DNA of 64,000 nucleotides from Saccharicrinis sp050589685. GTDB taxonomy: Bacteria; Bacteroidota; Bacteroidia; Bacteroidales; Marinilabiliaceae. The position numbers and the translations under genes were made by a program. Location: assembly GCF_050589685.1 (NCBI RefSeq), contig NZ_JBNGOS010000034.1, positions 15,837-79,836 on the forward strand, given 5' to 3'. Below, piece by piece: positions 15,938 to 26,500 of the stretch. Numbering within the stretch: the stretch's first letter is position 1; every line of letters starts with the position of its first letter. The notes beneath the pieces were generated by a model. The model was not told where the DNA came from. It saw nothing but the letters and a program-made list of their open reading frames with translations, and made no database searches.

Positions 15938-17614
15938 TTAACTAAACGGCAAAAACAGCTTAAATGTGGAACCTTCTCCCAGTTTACTTTTTACAAAAAT
16001 ATTTCCTTGATGCTGATCGATGATGGCTTTGACATAACTTAAGCCCAAACCAAAGCCCTTTACATTATGGATGTTGCCCTTGGTCGCCCTAAAGAATTTT
16101 TCAAAAACCTTGGACTGCTGTTCTTTGGTCATTCCTATGCCGTTATCAGTCACGCTAATTTCTATCCCACTTTTGGTGTTTTGGGAGCTCACCTCAATTT
16201 TGGGTGTTTTCTCCGAATATTTTAATGCGTTTTCCAACAGGTTCATAATCACATTTGTAAAATGTACCTCGTCCACATTAAAAACGGTGAGATCGGCCCG
16301 AAGGTTGGTTTTTATTTCAGCCGATTTCTGTTCTGCCAATAGCTTAATTTTATCAACAGCTTCATTGATTAAAACATGTAAGTCGGCTTTGATTTGTACC
16401 AACTGAAAATCTTGTTTTTCGATCAACGACATTTGCAACACGCGCTCCACCTGATTGTTCATGCGCTTATTCTCCTCTTTTATTATTTTAAGGAAAGGAG
16501 ATATATGTTCAGGTTTGTCAATTATGATAGGATTGCCAATATTGTCGGTGGCCAAATTTATGGTCGCAATTGGGGTTTTAAACTCATGCGTCATGTTGTT
16601 GATAAAATCCGATTTTATTTCGGATAGTTTCTTTTGGTTTAGAATGGTTCGGAAAGTAAAGTAAAAGGTAATCAGAATAAACAGGGTAAACAACAACGAA
16701 GAGCCAAGCAAAATATTTAAAGACTGGTAGATAAATAAGTTCTGATTGGGGAAATAGATGTCCAGTGCCAAGGGCGACCAGCTGCGAATCAGATCATCCG
16801 GAAACAGGTCCGCCACAAAGCCAAAATCGCTTTTGTCCCGGTTGTATTTATGAGAGCATAATTGAGTCAGCACACCATTGTTTTTGTTAATCACAGCATA
16901 TTCGTAATTCAGGTCGATGCCCCGAGCCTTCAGTTCATAGTCTAGAATTCTTGTTAGGTTTTCTGTGTCAATCCGGTCGGTTGGGTTTGTGGTTCGTCTT
17001 TCTATCTCAAAACTGAATTGGTTAATAAAGTTAAGGGCGCTTAAGTCGCCACTCTTTTTGATAACCCTGTTAATAGAATCTTGCCAAAGCTGTAGGGCTT
17101 TTTGCGCGCGATAAATATCTTCCTCATTATTAATGTCAAAATTATTTTGGGCTATGATTACTTCTTTTGACTTACCATGCTGCTGAAATTCGATGTGTGT
17201 TTCAATATGGCCTCTGTTATAGGGTGATAAAGTTGATTTCTTTTTCGGTAAAAGATCCTCGGGCGATAGCCTGTCCTGTTTGTTTCCTGCCATGGGAAAA
17301 TAAGGTGTGCTATTTTTTTTTGAGGTATCTTCCCGGGTAATGGAGGAGTGCCGTTGCGGTATAAATTGCCGGAAAAAATAGTTGGCTTGTTGTTCGCGTT
17401 GCATACGCTGAACGGTTGCATTCATCGCATCGTAAATTGTTGCGTTAAATTTCTCTTTTCTAACTTTAATGGCATTGTTCATCCATAAAAACTGAACCAA
17501 GATTATGCCCAATAAGGAAAAGCTCATTAATGCCACTAACCCTGTAAACGATTTTTTCTTCATCTCCTTTGTGTCTTCAAAATGCTCAAAAAGTGCCTCT
17601 GTGTCGTTTTCCAA
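15938..17614 (-). CDS. Sensor histidine kinase
   Basis: The 558 residues have a first membrane helix at about 21-42, a large periplasmic sensor region to about residue 300 and a second helix ending near 322. The HisKA domain has phospho-acceptor H343 (NMTHEFKTPIATI). The HATPase domain shows the N-box (NLLENALKYS), G1 box (DNGIGM) and G2 box (GFGLGLSYV). The periplasmic region has no named sensor motif but is rich in charged residues and holds a predicted helical segment around 170-220. With the response regulator downstream it forms a complete two-component system acting at the inner membrane. The signal is unknown. Confidence 0.92.
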   Translation of the reverse strand: MENDTEALFEHFEDTKEMKKKSFTGLVALMSFSLLGIILVQFLWMNNAIKVRKEKFNATIYDAMNATVQRMQREQQANYFFRQFIPQRHSSITREDTSKKNSTPYFPMAGNKQDRLSPEDLLPKKKSTLSPYNRGHIETHIEFQQHGKSKEVIIAQNNFDINNEEDIYRAQKALQLWQDSINRVIKKSGDLSALNFINQFSFEIERRTTNPTDRIDTENLTRILDYELKARGIDLNYEYAVINKNNGVLTQLCSHKYNRDKSDFGFVADLFPDDLIRSWSPLALDIYFPNQNLFIYQSLNILLGSSLLFTLFILITFYFTFRTILNQKKLSEIKSDFINNMTHEFKTPIATINLATDNIGNPIIIDKPEHISPFLKIIKEENKRMNNQVERVLQMSLIEKQDFQLVQIKADLHVLINEAVDKIKLLAEQKSAEIKTNLRADLTVFNVDEVHFTNVIMNLLENALKYSEKTPKIEVSSQNTKSGIEISVTDNGIGMTKEQQSKVFEKFFRATKGNIHNVKGFGLGLSYVKAIIDQHQGNIFVKSKLGEGSTFKLFLPFS

Positions 17615-17932
17615 TGTAAATATATAGTATTTTCGTCCTGCTGATTTGACTTTAACTAATCATTAACTGATTTTAACCCGACCTTAACCCGTGCTGTTGA
17701 ATAACTTGCTTACCTTTAAATGGTCGAAAAACTTAAGTCTTGTCAAGGTGTGGCAGTTAAACGAGCTAATATTTTTTAGAGGTTTTTATACGAGGCAAAG
17801 TGCACGGGCGGAACGTGTCCTGTTATGGCGGAAGCTACAGGAAAAAAAACGTATTGCAGGAGAATGAAAAAAGGAGAGTAATATGGTTCGGGGAATTGGC
17901 ATACTTAAAATAATATTCACTTAATACCCCTT
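17615..17932. other. Divergent intergenic region
   Basis: 318 bp between the kinase gene and the secreted protein gene, which are transcribed away from each other, so promoters for both should lie here. No perfect Bacteroidota promoter box, operator palindrome or RNA element was recognised. Confidence 0.35.
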
Positions 17933-18985
17933 GTGATGAAATCAAAAAAAATTAAAACCGGAGTGGTAATGGTGTTGGCAGCTATTTTTGTTCCAATATC
18001 TATTCTTGCTCAGCAAAACGAAGTGAAGATAACAGTTCATAAGGACGGCAGCGATTCCACTTTAAAGAACAGCTTTTATAGTACCATGTTCGATGTGCAA
18101 GATTTGGGCAAGATGCACGAGAAACTGGATAGCATCTTTTCAACGCTCGACAAAGATTTGGATAAAAAAATTAAGGTGATGGCATTTAATGCCGATTCCA
18201 TGCGGAAGCATTTTAATTTTAATACCGATTTTGATTTTAAGCATGGAATAGATTCCATGTTCACATTTCGCAAATTGAGTCTCGACGACAAGAGAATCGA
18301 GAAGATTTTAGATTCGTACCATAGAAAACCTGGAAAGCGGGTTTGGGTATTGGATGAAAAGTACCTCGACTCCTTGCATCACAAAGGGATGAATATAAAG
18401 GTTAAAATGGACTCGGTAACGGAAAATGGAAGAACCGTCATTAAAAAAGAAATATTAATTGAAGGAAAAGGAAAAGACGGCGAACCTATAGTGATTAAAC
18501 GCTATAATGATAGTGATGAAGAACGCGAAGATATTATTGCCTACCATCAAAAGCATGGAGTCAAACATCCGGGCGAGCAGGTTATAATAGAAAAAAACAA
18601 TAAGCGCTTAAGACCAGGAGATTATGAGCGCAAACATGTGGAAGAAATCGCTATTTCGGATGCGGAAATATTGGTGAAGGGCGGTATTTCACCAAAGGTG
18701 ATTACGGCACCTGCTCTGAAGCCCAAAAATATTGAGGTCAATATAATAGTTAAAGAAGAGTTCGGTAAGCAGGTAAAAACAATTGGTATGTCGCTGGACT
18801 TTGAAGATAAAGAAGACTTGCAAGTGCTTATCCTGGCCAGGGACGGACAGGTGGTCTTCGATGAAACACTGAAAAACTTTTCGGGTACCTATATCAAGGA
18901 TATTGAGATAAATGAGGCCATAAGCCCATACTATTTCGTTGTTATACGCGACAAAAAGATGTTCGGTAGGCTAATTCAGGAATAG
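17933..18985 (+). CDS. Secreted protein of unknown function beside the two-component system
   Basis: The 350 residues begin with a signal peptide (KIKTGVVMVLAAIFVPISILAQ). The mature protein is highly charged, with a Lys/Asp-rich first half full of short helices (HEKLDSIFSTLDKDL). A beta-rich C-terminal region (about 265-350) follows. The last ~75 residues, ending in YFVVIRDKKMFGRLIQE, recall the beta-sandwich of type A sorting domains of the type IX secretion system, but the match is loose and unproven. It is divergent from the histidine kinase, a position typical for a target or accessory periplasmic partner of such a system. No enzyme motif was seen. Confidence 0.6.
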   Translation: MMKSKKIKTGVVMVLAAIFVPISILAQQNEVKITVHKDGSDSTLKNSFYSTMFDVQDLGKMHEKLDSIFSTLDKDLDKKIKVMAFNADSMRKHFNFNTDFDFKHGIDSMFTFRKLSLDDKRIEKILDSYHRKPGKRVWVLDEKYLDSLHHKGMNIKVKMDSVTENGRTVIKKEILIEGKGKDGEPIVIKRYNDSDEEREDIIAYHQKHGVKHPGEQVIIEKNNKRLRPGDYERKHVEEIAISDAEILVKGGISPKVITAPALKPKNIEVNIIVKEEFGKQVKTIGMSLDFEDKEDLQVLILARDGQVVFDETLKNFSGTYIKDIEINEAISPYYFVVIRDKKMFGRLIQE

Positions 18986-19195
18986 AAGACAAAAGGCAAG
19001 GTTTAAATTAGGGATTTAGGTTAGGCAAAGGCCGGTTCAAATAAACTGAAATCTGGCATTTGTAATTTGAAAAAATCCTTCATGTCAGCAGGCCATAGCC
19101 GTCCCAATGGCTATAGGGATATAATCTTATAATGCTGTGTTTACGCGGATCATCAATTAGAGGTTCGTAATGGGCATTTGAACCCGGATTAGGTA

Positions 19196-19744
19196 TTATT
19201 CAATAATCCTGTCTTTGACTTTTATGGCCGGGTTACCTTTGTAAATTGAATATTTCTCAAGCTTTCCCGAGGCAACAGATTGAACGGTAACTACAGCGTG
19301 CGACTGGCAAATAGTATTTGGTGTAAGCGTTGCCCGGGCGCCAATCCAGGTTCCATCTTCCAACACAATCCTGCCTATCATCAAATCAAAAGTCTCCTTT
19401 TTAAAGTTATGATTACCGCAAAGCAACATTGCACCCTGCGAAAGGCAACAATTCTTACCAATGGTAACTTGGTCAAGGTTGTCGATCCATACATTTTCTC
19501 CAATCCAGGTATTGTTGCCAATGGTCAGTTTCCAGGGATATTTAATGTTGACACCCGGTTTAATGACCACCCCACTGCCAATTTTTGCTCCAAACATTTT
19601 TAAAAACATTTTCTTTAGCACAGAGGATGGGTTCAATGGGTTGATAAAAAACAGGACATTTACGAAGTACCAAAGCATTTTTTTAATCATGCCACCCGGT
19701 TGATACCAGCTATTGTCATATTTCGATAAATTGGTTTGTTTCAT
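19196..19744 (-). CDS. WcaF-like O-acetyltransferase (left-handed beta-helix)
   Basis: The 182 residues show the hexapeptide repeat rhythm of left-handed beta-helix acyltransferases (IGSGVVIKPGVNIKYPWKLTIG, IGENVWIDNLDQVTIG, IGARATL). The N-terminal region matches the WcaF subfamily: a YDNSWYQPG motif and a hydrophobic helix ending in NPLNPSSVLKK. The CGNHNFKKETFDL loop supplies the likely catalytic His. It would acetylate a sugar of a surface polysaccharide, using acetyl-CoA in the cytosol. No glycosyltransferases are nearby, so the target polymer is unknown. Confidence 0.85.
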   Translation of the reverse strand: MKQTNLSKYDNSWYQPGGMIKKMLWYFVNVLFFINPLNPSSVLKKMFLKMFGAKIGSGVVIKPGVNIKYPWKLTIGNNTWIGENVWIDNLDQVTIGKNCCLSQGAMLLCGNHNFKKETFDLMIGRIVLEDGTWIGARATLTPNTICQSHAVVTVQSVASGKLEKYSIYKGNPAIKVKDRIIE

Positions 19745-19889
19745 TATAAATTAGTTTAATGTTCAATAGTTAACCGTCAATGGTTAAGGTTTTCTGGCAA
19801 AGCTTTAACCCTAATGCAATTGCTTTATGTTTAACGTATTAGTTACGAACAACCCATGACCAGTAACCAATGTGATTTATGGCAATGCG

Positions 19890-20795
19890 TTAGCGACTTG
19901 TTCCAAAAATCAAAAATCCAATGCCAATCAAAATTCCCAAAAGATATATGGCCTTTATTTTAATGTTCTTTTCTTTAAAAAGGTAAGCGCCAAACGCAAA
20001 GGCCACAACAACGCTTCCCCTTCGCAATGCAGAAACAATGGATATCATACTCTCGGGAATGTGCAATGCATAAAAATAAAAGAAATCTGCGACAATCAGG
20101 AACAAACCGATCAAAGGAATACTCCACCGCCAAACAAAAGCGGAAGTTCTCTTCCTGTTTGGCCACCATATTGCCATAACCAATGGTACAAAGAGAACCA
20201 CTTGATAAAAAGTAAAATAACATTGAACGGCCATCCGGTTAATATGTCTCAACAAAAACTTGTCGTATAATCCACTTACCGCCCCAAACAAGGTTCCCAG
20301 GATCAAAAAGAAAACCCATTTGTTTTTTCTAAAAGAAATCCCCTCCGTTTTTCCCGCAATCGAGAACATGTAGAAAAAGGTCAATGTAATTAGGATGCCG
20401 ATCCATTGATAAGTGGTAAGCCTTTCGGAAAATATGATGATAGCGCCAACCAGTGTCCAGAGCGGTCCCGTGGCCCTAATTGGTGAAACGATGGTAAGCG
20501 GTAAGTGCTTCAATGCAAAAAACGAAAATATCCAGGAAGTAACCACGATGGCCGACTTCAGAAAAAGCATGGCATGCTCTTTAAAAGTGATAGGTGGAAT
20601 ATAAAACAGGTTGTTGATGGAAATGGTTTGTGTTTGCGAAGCAATCCATATAGGGACAAAAAAAATAGCCCCGCTCAATGAGCTAAAAAGTAGTACAGGA
20701 AGCACTGCATTGTTGTTTACCGATACTTTTTTAACGACATCGTAAATACCCAAAAACAATGCAGATACTATTGCCAAAAACCACCACATATACAA
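19890..20795 (-). CDS. EamA/DMT-superfamily permease
   Basis: The 301 residues contain about ten hydrophobic segments in two homologous halves (first half about 1-140, second about 150-300), the arrangement of two EamA domains. Recognisable segments are LPLTIVSPIRATGPLWTLVGAIIIFSE in the first half and VSALRRGSVVVAFAFGAYLFKEK in the second. It is an inner-membrane transporter of the drug/metabolite superfamily; the substrate cannot be predicted. It is on the same strand as the acetyltransferase gene, 145 bp upstream of it. Confidence 0.85.
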   Translation of the reverse strand: MYMWWFLAIVSALFLGIYDVVKKVSVNNNAVLPVLLFSSLSGAIFFVPIWIASQTQTISINNLFYIPPITFKEHAMLFLKSAIVVTSWIFSFFALKHLPLTIVSPIRATGPLWTLVGAIIIFSERLTTYQWIGILITLTFFYMFSIAGKTEGISFRKNKWVFFLILGTLFGAVSGLYDKFLLRHINRMAVQCYFTFYQVVLFVPLVMAIWWPNRKRTSAFVWRWSIPLIGLFLIVADFFYFYALHIPESMISIVSALRRGSVVVAFAFGAYLFKEKNIKIKAIYLLGILIGIGFLIFGTSR

Positions 20796-20978
20796 TAGTT
20801 TAGTGTTAAGTGCACAAAAATAGAGATTTGTGCGAATTAGGCTTAAGATATTATCATTTTGTTTTGTAGAATGAAGATATTTAACGTAAATTTAGAAAAA
20901 GAGAACAATGGAGATGTAAAGTTTCTCTTCTGGGTGTTTCTTCCAGATTAAGCGTGAAAGTTATATCCAATCATTTAA

Positions 20979-22331
20979 ATGGCTTTGATGAATTATCTTG
21001 TTGTTAAAAACGGTTTTGTGGTGCAAGGGTCGGCTATTATTGCCGAGGATATCTTAGTGGGTGGAAATAAGATACTGCAAATAGGTTTAAACCTTGAAAG
21101 ACCTACCAGCGAAACTCCGGTTATTGATGCGACAGGAAAATATGTGATGCCCGGTGCGGTTGATATGAACCGTCATTTCCTGGATTTGAGTTCGGAAGAA
21201 GCGTCGCCGGAGGAATTAAAAAAACTAAATCAGGCAGAGATTTACAATGGTACCACCACCATGCTTGATTCGGTTGAGGACTATAACAAAAAAAACTACC
21301 TGTACAATATCTACAGAGCAAAGGAAAAAGCACAAAGAAACTTGATAGATTATGGTTTTCATTTAACCTTCTCCGATTTAAAAACGAGCATGTCAAACGC
21401 ATTCGAGTATAGTTATATTCATGAAGGTATCTCCACGTTCCTCTTGAATGTGTCACTGTTGGAGAATGTGAACGTTAACATATTGGAATCCATTGTCAAA
21501 AGAGCGGCTAACAATCATCTTCTAATTATTAGCGATTTGGTGATTCCCGAAACGGAGAAAAGCGAAGCGGATGATATTAAATTGAACAAACCACTTGCCT
21601 TACGGAACCATTTCGAGGCTTTATCCATATTGGTAGAGATGGGGCTAAAGTATGGGTGCCCGCTCATGTTCTTGAATGTAAAGTTCAAAGAGGAGTTGGA
21701 TATGATTCGTGAAGGAATAGATCATGGCGGCGATTTCTTTGTGAGCTTAAGTATGCCTTTCTCCATTGGCCTATCAGATCGTGTTAGGGAGAAAGGAAAG
21801 GAGACCCTGTTGGAGTTAGCCTCAGATAATGGATTAAGACCGATCAATGAAGAGGAGGTATGGCATTTAGTAAAGGACAAGAGATTCCTCATCAATCCGC
21901 CTTCGTTTAATCTAGCTATTGAGGAGGAGCCTGATGAAGCACTGGTTTTTAATAGACCCGACAAGTTTTTCTATTTGCGAAATTATTTGAGTATGCTTTA
22001 CACCGTCGGTGTAGGTGAAGAAAAAATAAATATTCTGGATATGGTAGATATCGTATCAACCCGACCAGCTAAAATTATGGGGCTTTGGCCAAAAAAAGGC
22101 GTGTTGCAACCCGGTGCTGACGCCGATTTTGTAATATGGAATCCCACTTTTGATAGAAATTTATATTGTTCAATGACAAATGCGAAAGGAATTCCGGTCA
22201 AAAAATATAAGTTACGCGGCAGACCCGATTTTGTATTCGCCAAGGGTAGGATGGTATTTAATGGAGAATCGTTTTATCCAAAACACTCCGACGGCACGTT
22301 TGTGTTCAGAACCGCTCCATTAGTATTATAG
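20979..22331 (+). CDS. Dihydropyrimidinase-fold protein lacking the metal ligands (probable pseudoenzyme)
   Basis: The 450 residues follow the dihydropyrimidinase/dihydroorotase layout. There is an N-terminal beta-sandwich strand set (LVVKNGFVVQGSAIIAEDILV) and the GKYVMPGAVDMNRHF entry to the TIM barrel. The C-terminal closing motif is KGVLQPGADADFVIWNP. The catalytic residues are missing: the HxH pair is N64-x-H66, the place of the carboxylated Lys reads TFLLNVSLL, the HAE-type strand reads IISDLVIPE, and the late Asp region reads NPPSFNLAI. A binuclear metal centre therefore cannot form. It may be a structural or regulatory protein, like the vertebrate CRMPs of the same fold. The reading frame is intact, which argues for selection. 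A start at ATG 20988 is equally possible. Confidence 0.78.
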   Translation: MALMNYLVVKNGFVVQGSAIIAEDILVGGNKILQIGLNLERPTSETPVIDATGKYVMPGAVDMNRHFLDLSSEEASPEELKKLNQAEIYNGTTTMLDSVEDYNKKNYLYNIYRAKEKAQRNLIDYGFHLTFSDLKTSMSNAFEYSYIHEGISTFLLNVSLLENVNVNILESIVKRAANNHLLIISDLVIPETEKSEADDIKLNKPLALRNHFEALSILVEMGLKYGCPLMFLNVKFKEELDMIREGIDHGGDFFVSLSMPFSIGLSDRVREKGKETLLELASDNGLRPINEEEVWHLVKDKRFLINPPSFNLAIEEEPDEALVFNRPDKFFYLRNYLSMLYTVGVGEEKINILDMVDIVSTRPAKIMGLWPKKGVLQPGADADFVIWNPTFDRNLYCSMTNAKGIPVKKYKLRGRPDFVFAKGRMVFNGESFYPKHSDGTFVFRTAPLVL

Positions 22332-22340
22332 GTATAAGGA

Positions 22341-23075
22341 TTATTTTAACGACTTGTTTTTCGATCCTTTATTTTCCTCTTCTTTTAGATGTGTGTCCTC
22401 GCATTTTAAAACCCTGCCTTTGTATTTGTTTAACATGCCATAATTGTGGGTAGCCATAATTACTGTTTTCCCCATTTTTGAAATTTTCAACAATAGCTTC
22501 ATTAAGTCGTCTGTGGTTTCAGGATCCAGGTTTCCTGTGGGCTCATCGGCCAATATCAAATCCGGTTCGTTTAACAGGGCTCGGGCAATGCCTATGCGTT
22601 GTTGTTCTCCTCCAGATAGTTGGTGGGGCATTTTGTAGCCTTTATGCACCATGTCAACTTGAGTCAGCACCTCACGTATACGCACATCCATTTCCTTTTT
22701 GTTTTTCCAACCCGTCGCTTTAAGCACAAAATTCAGGTTTTCATAAACAGAACGATCACTCAGTAATTGAAAGTCCTGGAAAATGATTCCCATTCTTCTC
22801 CTTAAAAAAGGAATCTGGCTCGATTTGGTTTTTTTGAGATTATAGCCAACGGAAAACACAGATCCCTCGGTAACCGATACCTCACCATACATGGCTTTTA
22901 ACAAGCTCGACTTACCGCTACCCACTTTCCCAATCAGGTAAACAAATTCACCCTTTTTTACTTTCAGGTTAACATCCTTTAAAACAATGTTTTCCTGGTG
23001 GCGGATAATGGCATTTTTAAACTCCACAATGTTGTTTTGTTTATTTTCTATAGGAAGGGATTGCTTGCTGCTCAT
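22341..23075 (-). CDS. ftsE: FtsE-like cell division ABC ATPase
   Basis: The 244 residues contain Walker A GKVGSGKSS (about 49-57), the signature LSGGEQQRI (from about 153) and Walker B with LADEPTGNLDPET. The DPETTDDLMKLLLKISKMG region and the short length are typical of FtsE, the ATPase that with FtsX controls peptidoglycan hydrolysis at the division site. A Lys/Glu-rich tail of about 20 residues is extra. No ftsX lies beside it, which is common in Bacteroidota. It converges with the pseudo-dihydropyrimidinase gene, with only 9 bp between stop codons. Confidence 0.82.
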   Translation of the reverse strand: MSSKQSLPIENKQNNIVEFKNAIIRHQENIVLKDVNLKVKKGEFVYLIGKVGSGKSSLLKAMYGEVSVTEGSVFSVGYNLKKTKSSQIPFLRRRMGIIFQDFQLLSDRSVYENLNFVLKATGWKNKKEMDVRIREVLTQVDMVHKGYKMPHQLSGGEQQRIGIARALLNEPDLILADEPTGNLDPETTDDLMKLLLKISKMGKTVIMATHNYGMLNKYKGRVLKCEDTHLKEEENKGSKNKSLK

Positions 23076-23585
23076 TTCTTAAATGTACTGTTATAACACT
23101 TTGATTATACAATTAGCACTTGGTACAATGCCGATGACCTGTTCCGCAAAACTGCGGAAGATTAATCACAGTTTTTTATAGCATGCCCCGATTATTTCGG
23201 GGGTGTAAATGCAATGCTTATGTCATTAACGAATCGGTATTATTAAGGTGCATTAGAATTATTGGGTGAAATTAAAAAAATAAATTGTGTTTTTGTTACG
23301 TTTTAACACGTAGATATTAAAACGGACCACTGCGAAGGAGTGTTTTCTTATTTTTTGGTACAGTACTTGATTCAATAGGCAGAAGATGAAACAGCATAGG
23401 TTAAAATTTTTATCTTTATGCCCCGAAAGAAGAAAATGCAGGTTTTATAGGTTTGAGGATTTGTAAAATTCTGATGGCAATGTAATTTAAAATCATCCTT
23501 CTGAGTGACCTGATTTTTTGCTTTCTGCCTGTGGTTGGCAGGCGGCCATGCCGGTTTCGAATATTCAGAAATAAAAGTTTATTGA
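23076..23585. other. Intergenic region with three hairpins
   Basis: 510 bp before the TPR gene. It holds a hairpin at 23142-23159 (TTCCGCA arms, 4-nt loop) and one at 23186-23202 (CCCCGA/TCGGGG arms). Near 23527 there is a weaker one (GCCTG/CAGGC). No gene was seen. A promoter for the TPR gene is expected but not located. Confidence 0.4.
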
Positions 23586-26500
23586 ATGATAAATACTAAA
23601 TACCTTACCGTTACAGTTATTGCTTTTTTGTTAGGCATGCATGTATTCTCTCAACAATCCGTCGGGTTCCGGCAACCGGAAAAGGAATTTGACAAGGCGC
23701 TGGAACTGTACCGCTTAAATAAGTTTGGTTCAGCCCGTGAGCAGTTCGAAAAATTTATCGCTAACTCTGTTCGGGCCGGTTCTAATTTAATTTCCGAAGC
23801 CTATTACTACAGGGCTATTTGTGCTAAGGAATTGGAAAACGGCGATGCCCAATACCTGTTCGAAAAGTTTGTTATGGAGCATCCCGAAAGTAATAGGAAA
23901 GCATTTGCGTATTTCCACCTGGGTGATATTCAGATGAATCGCAAAAAATACAGGCAAGCATTACGCAAGTTCGAGGATGTTAAGGAACGGAAACTGGACG
24001 ATGAAACTCGATATGCATACTTTTTTAAGAAAGGATATTGCCATTTTATGGAGGAAGAGTACGATGTGGCCAACCAATATTTCTACGACCTGAAAGATGT
24101 AGACAGTAAATATTATGATGCCGCCAATTATTATTACTCGCACATTCAATATCAAAAAGAAAACTACGAAACGGCGCTTAAAGGGTTTAGACGACTGGAA
24201 CATGTGGAAGCCTTTAAAAAGGTGGTGCCATATTACATAGCACAAATTCATTACTTAAAAGGCGATTACGATGCATCTATCGAATATGCCTTACCGATGA
24301 TGGAGAAAGGCGCTAAAAAGCGTCAGGCAGATATGGCTCGAATTGTGGGCGAATCATACTTTGCCAAAAAAGATTATGCAGAATCAACAGTGTATTTCGA
24401 GAAAACCATTGAACTGTCGGAAAATGCCCGCCGCGAAGATTATTACCATTTGGGGTTTGCCTATTATTACCGGAAAGATTACGCTAAGGCAGCCGAGTTC
24501 TTAAGTATGGTCACTTCTGCCAACGATGAAATGGCGCAGAACGCCTACTATCATTTGGCCGATTGCCACCTTAGGTTAAATGACAAAAAACGGGCTCGGG
24601 TTGCTTTCGAAGCGGCATCTAAGCTTGATTTTGACAAAGATATCCAGGAAGATGCTTTGTTTAATACCATCAAGCTAAACTATGAGTTGTCATACTCCCC
24701 GTTTAACGAGATTATAACTTCGCTGTTGGGTTTTATCGAAATGTTTCCGGAGAGCGATAAGATTGATTTGGCCTACGATTACCTGGGGAAGGTTTTTCTG
24801 ACCACCAAAAATTATGAACAGGCACTTGGAGCACTTGAGCAAATAAATATTAAGAATGCCGGGGTTTATAAAGCGATTCAACGGGTAGCTTATCATCATG
24901 CCATTGATTTATTTACCAACCTAAGGTTTTCAGAGGCCATCAAAGTATTTGATTATAGCTTGCAATACGATAAGTATGACAACGACTTAAAGGTAAAGGC
25001 ATACTATTGGAGGGGCGAAGCCAAATACAGATTAAACAACTTTACGGCGGCGGTGAAGGATTATAACGATTTTATTTTGATGCCGGGAAGTTACAAGACG
25101 CAATACTTCGCGTTGGCACATTACAACATTGGTTACGCCGAGTTTAAGTCCAAGAACTACGAAAATGCCAAATCGTGGTGGCGAAAATATGTAAAATTGG
25201 AAATGGACAAAGAAGCCGCTACGGTTGGAGACACCTATAACCGTATTGGTGATTGTTATTTTGTGCAGCGCGATTTCCAACAAGCCATTAACTATTATGA
25301 ACAAGGGGAAGCTTTTATTGAAGGTACGCCGGATTATTCCTTGTTCCAGAAGGGTATTTCATTGGGGATACTTAAACAGCATAAACAAAAGATTTCCGAG
25401 CTGAACGACTTGATTCACAAATATCAAAACTCCAATTATGTAGATGATGCCCTTTACGAAATGGGAAAATCATATGTTGCCCTGAACGATTTGGACAATG
25501 CCATAAAAAGTTATAAAACGATAAAAGAGAAATATCCTATCAGCAGTTATGCCAAAAAGGCCATGCTACAATTGGGCTTGGTTTATTATAATGCCAACGA
25601 TTACGACAATTCCATGGCTTTCTACAAACGTGTGGTAAACGAGTTTCCCGGCACACAGGAATCTACGGAATCCTTGCTGGGAATACGTAACATTTATATG
25701 GACCGAAACGATTTGGATGGTTATGTCAGGTATACCAAAACACTGGGAAGTTTTGCACGGGTGGATGAACATGAGCAAGATTCGCTCAGTTATGTTTCGG
25801 CAGAACGTTATTATATGGAGGCCAAGTGCGATATAGCGATTAAAAATTTTAAACAATACTTAAAGAGGTATCCGCAAGGACTGTTTGTGCTTAATGCAAA
25901 TTACTATATGGCCGATTGTTTGTATAAGCAAGGTGATAAAACCGATGCCTTAAAAGCATACCGCTATGTTACCTCACGCGGGAAAAATATTTTTACCGAA
26001 GATGCATTGATTCGGTCGGGAGAAATCAATTATGCCATGAACAGTTATCGGGAGGCACTCAAGAACTTCCGGGAGCTGGAGCAAGTGGCTGAAATTCAAG
26101 CCAACCAGATGGAGGCCAGGATAGGAATGTTGCGATGTTATGCAAAACTGACGGATGCTGATAATTCGATAGAAGCGGCCCAAACGGTATTGGATGACCC
26201 TAAAGTTGCAGGTGAAATTGTCCGTGAAGCCCGATTTATTAAAGCAGGCGCACATATGATGAAAGGGGATACTGAAAACGCCATGGCAGAATATATGATA
26301 TTGGCCAAAAACCCGCAAAGCGCCGAAGGTGCTGAATCCAAATATTTAATCACGCAACATTATTACGATACCGGAGATAAGAAAAAAGCCGAGGATGAGG
26401 TTTTTGACTTTGCTAACAAAGGCACCTCGCATCAATATTGGTTGGCAAGGAGCTTTATTGTGTTGGCGGATGTTTATGAGTCCAGCGGGGAATATTTCCA

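Noticed and set aside
18990..19195. ATAGCC/GGCTAT hairpin near 19095 as an RNA element
   Set aside because: Only a 6-bp stem without conserved loop or T-run; not distinguishable from chance.
23142..23202. Two hairpins before the TPR gene as a riboswitch
   Set aside because: Simple perfect stems with short loops and no conserved core; they look like REP-type or terminator-like palindromes.
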